The position numbers were made by a program, and so were the translations under genes. Below the pieces are notes generated by a model. It saw nothing but the letters and a program-made list of their open reading frames with translations, had not been told where the DNA came from and ran no database searches. From an uncultured Eubacteriales bacterium (lineage in GTDB: Bacteria > Bacillota > Clostridia > Oscillospirales > Acutalibacteraceae), in assembly GCA_900316925.1 (NCBI GenBank), contig ONEU01000065.1, positions 1-9,916 of the forward strand: 9,916 nucleotides of DNA. Direction: 5' to 3'. Shown here in pieces: positions 6,588 through 9,916 of the stretch. Positions within the stretch are counted from its first letter, which is position 1; each line of letters begins with the position of its first letter.

Positions 6588-7145
6588 ATGAACCAAGACT
6601 CGCTGGCGAAACGGCTCCGACGACGGGATGAAAAAGCCCTCGAGGAAACCATCCGTTCCTATACGCCACTTGTGGCAACCATTATCTATAATGTATCCAA
6701 CGGCACCCTCTCCAAAGAGGATATCGAAGAAGTCACCTCGGACGTGTTCCTTACCCTCTGGAACAACACCGACAAGATCATTCCCGAAAAACTAAAAGGT
6801 TATCTGTGCTGTATTGCCAAAACAAGAGCACTCAATAAACTGTCGGCATCCAAAAACGGGAAGGTCATCAGTCTGGAGGATTACCGCAACGGTGAAGACC
6901 TCGAGGATGATTTCTCCATCACGGATGAGACGGAAAAAAAGGAACTTAACCAACATCTGCACGCTATCATTGACGCCCTCGGTGAACCCGACCGCACCAT
7001 TCTGATCCGATACTACTATTACTACCAATCCACCCCTCAGATTGCCTCATTGATGCAGCTGAATGTTGAAACCGTCAAAACCAAGCTCAAACGTACCAGA
7101 GAAAAAATCAAAGCCAGATTAACCGAAGGAGGCTACCTACTATGA
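6588..7145 (+). CDS. ECF-type RNA polymerase sigma factor
   Basis: A 185-residue sigma-70 family protein with only regions 2 and 4, as in extracytoplasmic-function sigma factors. Region 2 is about 16-85 (IEEVTSDVFLTLWNN at about 46-60 is the polymerase-binding, -10-recognising helix). Region 4 is about 125-180 with a helix-turn-helix at about 148-170 (TPQIASLMQLNVETVKTKLKR). A run of five tyrosines (142-146) sits where many relatives have RYFYG-like residues. The frame is open upstream to 6501, but the ATG at 6588 has AAAGGAGG 7 nt upstream and starts a normal protein. It overlaps the next gene by ATGA, the typical layout for a sigma factor and its controlling partner. No consensus sigma-A promoter is visible in 6451-6587; the A/T-rich stretch 6488-6515 or an ECF-type autoregulated promoter may serve. 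The target genes are unknown. Confidence 0.9.
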   Translation: MNQDSLAKRLRRRDEKALEETIRSYTPLVATIIYNVSNGTLSKEDIEEVTSDVFLTLWNNTDKIIPEKLKGYLCCIAKTRALNKLSASKNGKVISLEDYRNGEDLEDDFSITDETEKKELNQHLHAIIDALGEPDRTILIRYYYYYQSTPQIASLMQLNVETVKTKLKRTREKIKARLTEGGYLL

Positions 7146-9703
7146 AAACAACCTTCCGAAAAGAAATGGACCGTATGGAGGATTTTGACCTTGACGAAAG
7201 CACCGTCATCCAGAAGCTGGATATCGACACCGACAAGATCGTTGCAACCGTCATGCAGAACGTCCACACGGCACCTGAAAAAAAATCCGGACGCCGGAAA
7301 CTGCCCCTGCTCCTGATCGCCGCTGCTCTGTCCGCTGCCGTGATCGGCACGACGGTTCTCGCAGCAACGGGTGTATTCACCCCGTTCTCCCAGAAGTATG
7401 ACGGCGATACCAGCGCCCTGACTGTCTATGAAAACGATTCCTTCCGTTTCCGTTCCGATAATGCTGATCTCCAGGCATCCTTCGGGGGCTTCGTCGGAGA
7501 TGAGGATTTCACCCTCGCCGCCATTGAGCTGACCAACAAGGACGGCAGCGCCTTTACCGACCAGGACGGCATCCTCTCCGCCAAGTCTGCTCTCTCAGCC
7601 GACGGATATACCTACCGTATCGACCGTCCCGAGGGAAGCGTTCTCTCTGACGGGAAGAACTATTACTCCGACACCGTTGAATACTATCTCAGCAGGGACA
7701 AGAAAACATTGACCGTCTATCTGACCATCGAAAATCACGCCGCTGATGTCAAGGGTACCAGGGTCAGCTTCCAGTCCCGCAATCTCTATTCCTATCAGAC
7801 AGGCAAAAAGCTGGATGAGTTCTACACCCTGAAAAGCTCGATGCTCACCGATATTGCAACGGATGAACATACCCTCTGGAAATACGAGAACGGTAAGTAC
7901 GTCATCTATGAGATCACCTCTGCCCCCATCCCGCTCCCCTACGAGATCAGCTTTGAGCTTGACAAAAAGTTTGACAGCAGCATCAAGCTCCCCCTCACTT
8001 CACAGAATGCCCCCCGCCTGGTCAAGCCGGACAGCGAGGTGGAAATGAGTATCTCTCCCTTCAGCATCTCGCTGAAGAACCGCCGCACCTTTACAAAAGA
8101 GGAGCGGGACAACGCCTTCAACGAATATCTGAACAATGCCTCCTGGAACATCAATGACATTTATGATGAAGCACTCTCTCCCTTCCTGCTCCACAAGGAG
8201 GACGGCTATACCCAGTCCAGCGTCAACAATTATCATTCCGGGCTGCTGATGAATGACGGAACAGAATACTTCTTCGTCGAGATTGACAAGGGTGCCGGAT
8301 ACGATTATCAGGACAACAGCGCCATTGAGATGCAGTACCAGAAAACGCTGCTGTTCTCGGAATTTCCCTTTGACCCGAATCTCTCCTATGCCGACCCGGA
8401 GGATCTTCATTCCGTGGTGGTCGATCCCTCTAAAATTGCCAAGATTATGATCAACAACCATATCGTCTACACCGCTCCCGGCTGTGAAGACAAGACCTTC
8501 AACATGGTGGATTCCCCTCTGCTGCATCAATGGTCCATTGATGATTTCCGGTCACTCCTCAGCGAATCGGAGGTCAATATGGAGTTTGGCGCCGTTCCGG
8601 GTAATTCCGGCACGCCGGATAAAGAGCTCGGCTGCTATGTCAACGAGTTTGATGTGATCCTCTACGGAGACAACCAGAAGATTCTCTCCGCCATCAACCG
8701 CATTACCCGGGAAAAGGAAAACGGCCTGCTCATCAAAGAAATGACCGTATATGCCGCCGACAACCATTCCTGTGAGGTCCGGATGAAGCTCACCAATCTG
8801 TACATCGTGGATACAGCCGTGTCCGTCAAAACGGTGCTGGAGCATCTGCCCCAGAAATACAACACCGTCAACTGGAACCAATGTCTCGAGGACTTTCTCT
8901 ATAAGAATAAAACTCCCCTTGACAGCAGCATCCTCTTTACTGTCTCCGAAACATCCTTCATCCATTCCCAGCAGACAGACACCCCCGACTATCTGATGGA
9001 GCTTCCTCTTCGTCAGCCGATGACAGCTCCCGCCGCTTCCCCCGACAGAAATGCTCCGCTCACGTCCGATCTCTCCAAGCTGCAGCTCCGTATCTGGAAT
9101 CAGGAGGATATCAGACAGACGGTATTCCCCGCTGTCAAGGACTATCTGCCGGATGACAAGCTGACGATCTCCAATGACGACCGTCAGAACGGCGTGATTA
9201 TCCTGCAGTTCCAAAAGAACCTCACCAGGAACGGCATCTATAATCTGGTGAATACACTTACCTCCTTTGAAACAGAGAACCTCTTTATCAGCGCCGTTGA
9301 TCTGGAAGGAACAGCAGCTAATGACGGCACGTTTACAGTCACCGTCAAACTCATCAATCCCGCCGCAGACGGTTCCGACAGGAAAGCAAAAATCATCAAT
9401 GCCTATGGTCATACCAACAGGATCCAGGCTCTGGGTGATCTGTTTGATCTGACAGAAAACACAGAGATAGAAAAGCTGCACCTGGAGTATCATTCGGGTG
9501 ATGAAGGCTGGATCATCGAAGCAAACCTCCAGACGGTGTTCCGGAAGGGCGGGTTTAATTCCTTCCTGGAATTCAGAGACCTGTTTGAAAATCATTCGTA
9601 TATTGTCAGCGATTGCATGTCCCTGTGCAAGCCGGAAAAGCCTGAGGGTACTGATGCGATCCGGGCAGCCAACATCCTCTTCTCCTACGACTATATCAAA
9701 TAA
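7142..9703 (+). CDS. Large single-pass membrane protein, probable anti-sigma factor or sensor
   Basis: 853 residues in three parts. A charged N-terminus of about 52 residues (MKTTFRKEMDRMEDFDLDES and on), presumably cytoplasmic, has no Cys and so no zinc anti-sigma motif. One membrane helix lies at about 54-76 (LPLLLIAAALSAAVIGTTVL). The very long remainder, about 78-853, is presumably outside the cell. Residues about 85-300 look beta-rich and recall the extracytoplasmic part of DUF4179-type anti-sigma proteins, a tentative resemblance. The C-terminal half seems to hold repeated alpha/beta units: about 503-556 (FDVILYGDNQKILSAINRIT) and about 684-740 (VIILQFQKNLTRNGIYNLVN) share strand-helix-strand-strand spacing. 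The ATG overlaps the sigma stop and has AAGGAGG (7126-7132), implying coupled translation. The sigma-neighbour role is well supported by context; what it senses is unknown. I recognise no catalytic motif. Confidence 0.8.
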   Translation: MKTTFRKEMDRMEDFDLDESTVIQKLDIDTDKIVATVMQNVHTAPEKKSGRRKLPLLLIAAALSAAVIGTTVLAATGVFTPFSQKYDGDTSALTVYENDSFRFRSDNADLQASFGGFVGDEDFTLAAIELTNKDGSAFTDQDGILSAKSALSADGYTYRIDRPEGSVLSDGKNYYSDTVEYYLSRDKKTLTVYLTIENHAADVKGTRVSFQSRNLYSYQTGKKLDEFYTLKSSMLTDIATDEHTLWKYENGKYVIYEITSAPIPLPYEISFELDKKFDSSIKLPLTSQNAPRLVKPDSEVEMSISPFSISLKNRRTFTKEERDNAFNEYLNNASWNINDIYDEALSPFLLHKEDGYTQSSVNNYHSGLLMNDGTEYFFVEIDKGAGYDYQDNSAIEMQYQKTLLFSEFPFDPNLSYADPEDLHSVVVDPSKIAKIMINNHIVYTAPGCEDKTFNMVDSPLLHQWSIDDFRSLLSESEVNMEFGAVPGNSGTPDKELGCYVNEFDVILYGDNQKILSAINRITREKENGLLIKEMTVYAADNHSCEVRMKLTNLYIVDTAVSVKTVLEHLPQKYNTVNWNQCLEDFLYKNKTPLDSSILFTVSETSFIHSQQTDTPDYLMELPLRQPMTAPAASPDRNAPLTSDLSKLQLRIWNQEDIRQTVFPAVKDYLPDDKLTISNDDRQNGVIILQFQKNLTRNGIYNLVNTLTSFETENLFISAVDLEGTAANDGTFTVTVKLINPAADGSDRKAKIINAYGHTNRIQALGDLFDLTENTEIEKLHLEYHSGDEGWIIEANLQTVFRKGGFNSFLEFRDLFENHSYIVSDCMSLCKPEKPEGTDAIRAANILFSYDYIK

Positions 9704-9716
9704 TCCTCCAACTCTT

Positions 9717-9754
9717 CTGACGGGCACATCTCCGGATGTGTCCGTCAGCCTTTT
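9717..9754 (+). terminator. Rho-independent terminator of the sigma/anti-sigma operon
   Basis: A 14-bp inverted repeat with one G-U pair, CTGACGGGCACATC (9717-9730), loop TCCG, and its partner (9735-9748), followed by CCTTTT. It lies 13 nt after the stop codon. Confidence 0.88.
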
Positions 9755-9760
9755 GAAAAA

Positions 9761-9776
9761 TGTTTCACGTGAAACA
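9761..9776. promoter_or_regulatory. parS: parS site 2 (ParB binding site)
   Basis: A second perfect copy of TGTTTCACGTGAAACA, 7 nt past the terminator of the sigma operon and 5,220 bp from site 1. It lies in non-coding DNA, unlike many parS sites that fall inside genes. Confidence 0.96.
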
Positions 9777-9856
9777 TTTTGTTTCTTGTTACTCCGAATC
9801 GAGAAGCCTTGCCTGAAAGCCCCTGCACCTTCTTCGTCAGCAATAATGAGAAGTTC

Positions 9857-9916
9857 GTGTTTCCCGATTACTGCAAGGCTTATCCCGCAGCGAATTTTGG
9901 AAAGGGGTCCGGGGAA
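9857..9916. repeat. Dispersed intergenic repeat, copy 2, cut by window edge
   Basis: Sixty bp matching 4852-4911 with one mismatch, same orientation, ending at the last base of the window, so its full length is unknown. If it resembles copy 1, a long hairpin follows just outside. The stretch 9777-9856 between parS site 2 and this repeat shows no gene or other signal. Confidence 0.88.

Noticed and set aside
8552..9727. 391-codon open frame on the minus strand opposite the anti-sigma gene
   Set aside because: No recognisable domains. The opposite strand has a coupled start, strong ribosome binding site, membrane segment and terminator that fit one real gene.

Overview
The window looks like chromosomal DNA from a GC-moderate Firmicute, most likely a Ruminococcus-like member of the Oscillospiraceae. 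The grounds are: the ParA/Soj, ParB/Spo0J, SerRS and MnmE sequences; perfect Firmicute-type parS sites (TGTTTCACGTGAAACA); sigma-A promoters; strong AGGAGG ribosome binding sites; and a sigma/anti-sigma pair of a style common in ruminococci. The genus is inferred from pattern recognition, not from a search. The parAB-parS cluster together with mnmE suggests the origin-proximal part of the chromosome.

Left part (1-2690, all minus strand). The 5' portion of a secreted papain-like (C1A) cysteine peptidase runs off the left edge just at its catalytic histidine. Its reading frame is broken by a single-base slip at a 7-G run right after the signal peptide. Upstream of it lie a rho-independent terminator and serS (seryl-tRNA synthetase).

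Centre-left (2795-4620, minus strand). parB and parA form an operon with a clear promoter (TTGATA-17-TATAAT). The first perfect parS site sits inside the predicted parA leader. ParA probably starts at a TTG codon behind a strong ribosome binding site, and a small hairpin abuts that site. serS is the third gene in the same direction, with a possible weak promoter of its own.

Intergenic region (about 4617-4976). Between the divergent parA and mnmE promoters lies about 360 bp with no gene. It holds several strong palindromes and a 60-bp sequence that recurs, with one mismatch, at the right edge of the window.

Right part (4977-9916, plus strand). mnmE (tRNA modification GTPase) has an excellent promoter and its own terminator. 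It is followed by a two-gene operon: an ECF-type sigma factor overlapping by ATGA with an 853-residue single-pass membrane protein, probably its anti-sigma partner or sensor with a very large extracytoplasmic part. A strong terminator, a second perfect parS site and the second copy of the dispersed repeat close the window.

The housekeeping genes are ordinary. The parts worth a second look are the broken or switchable peptidase gene, the placement of the two parS sites, the palindromic repeats in the divergent spacer, and the very large sensor-like partner of the sigma factor. I did not find convincing evidence of a wholly new system such as a defence island, CRISPR array or transposon.
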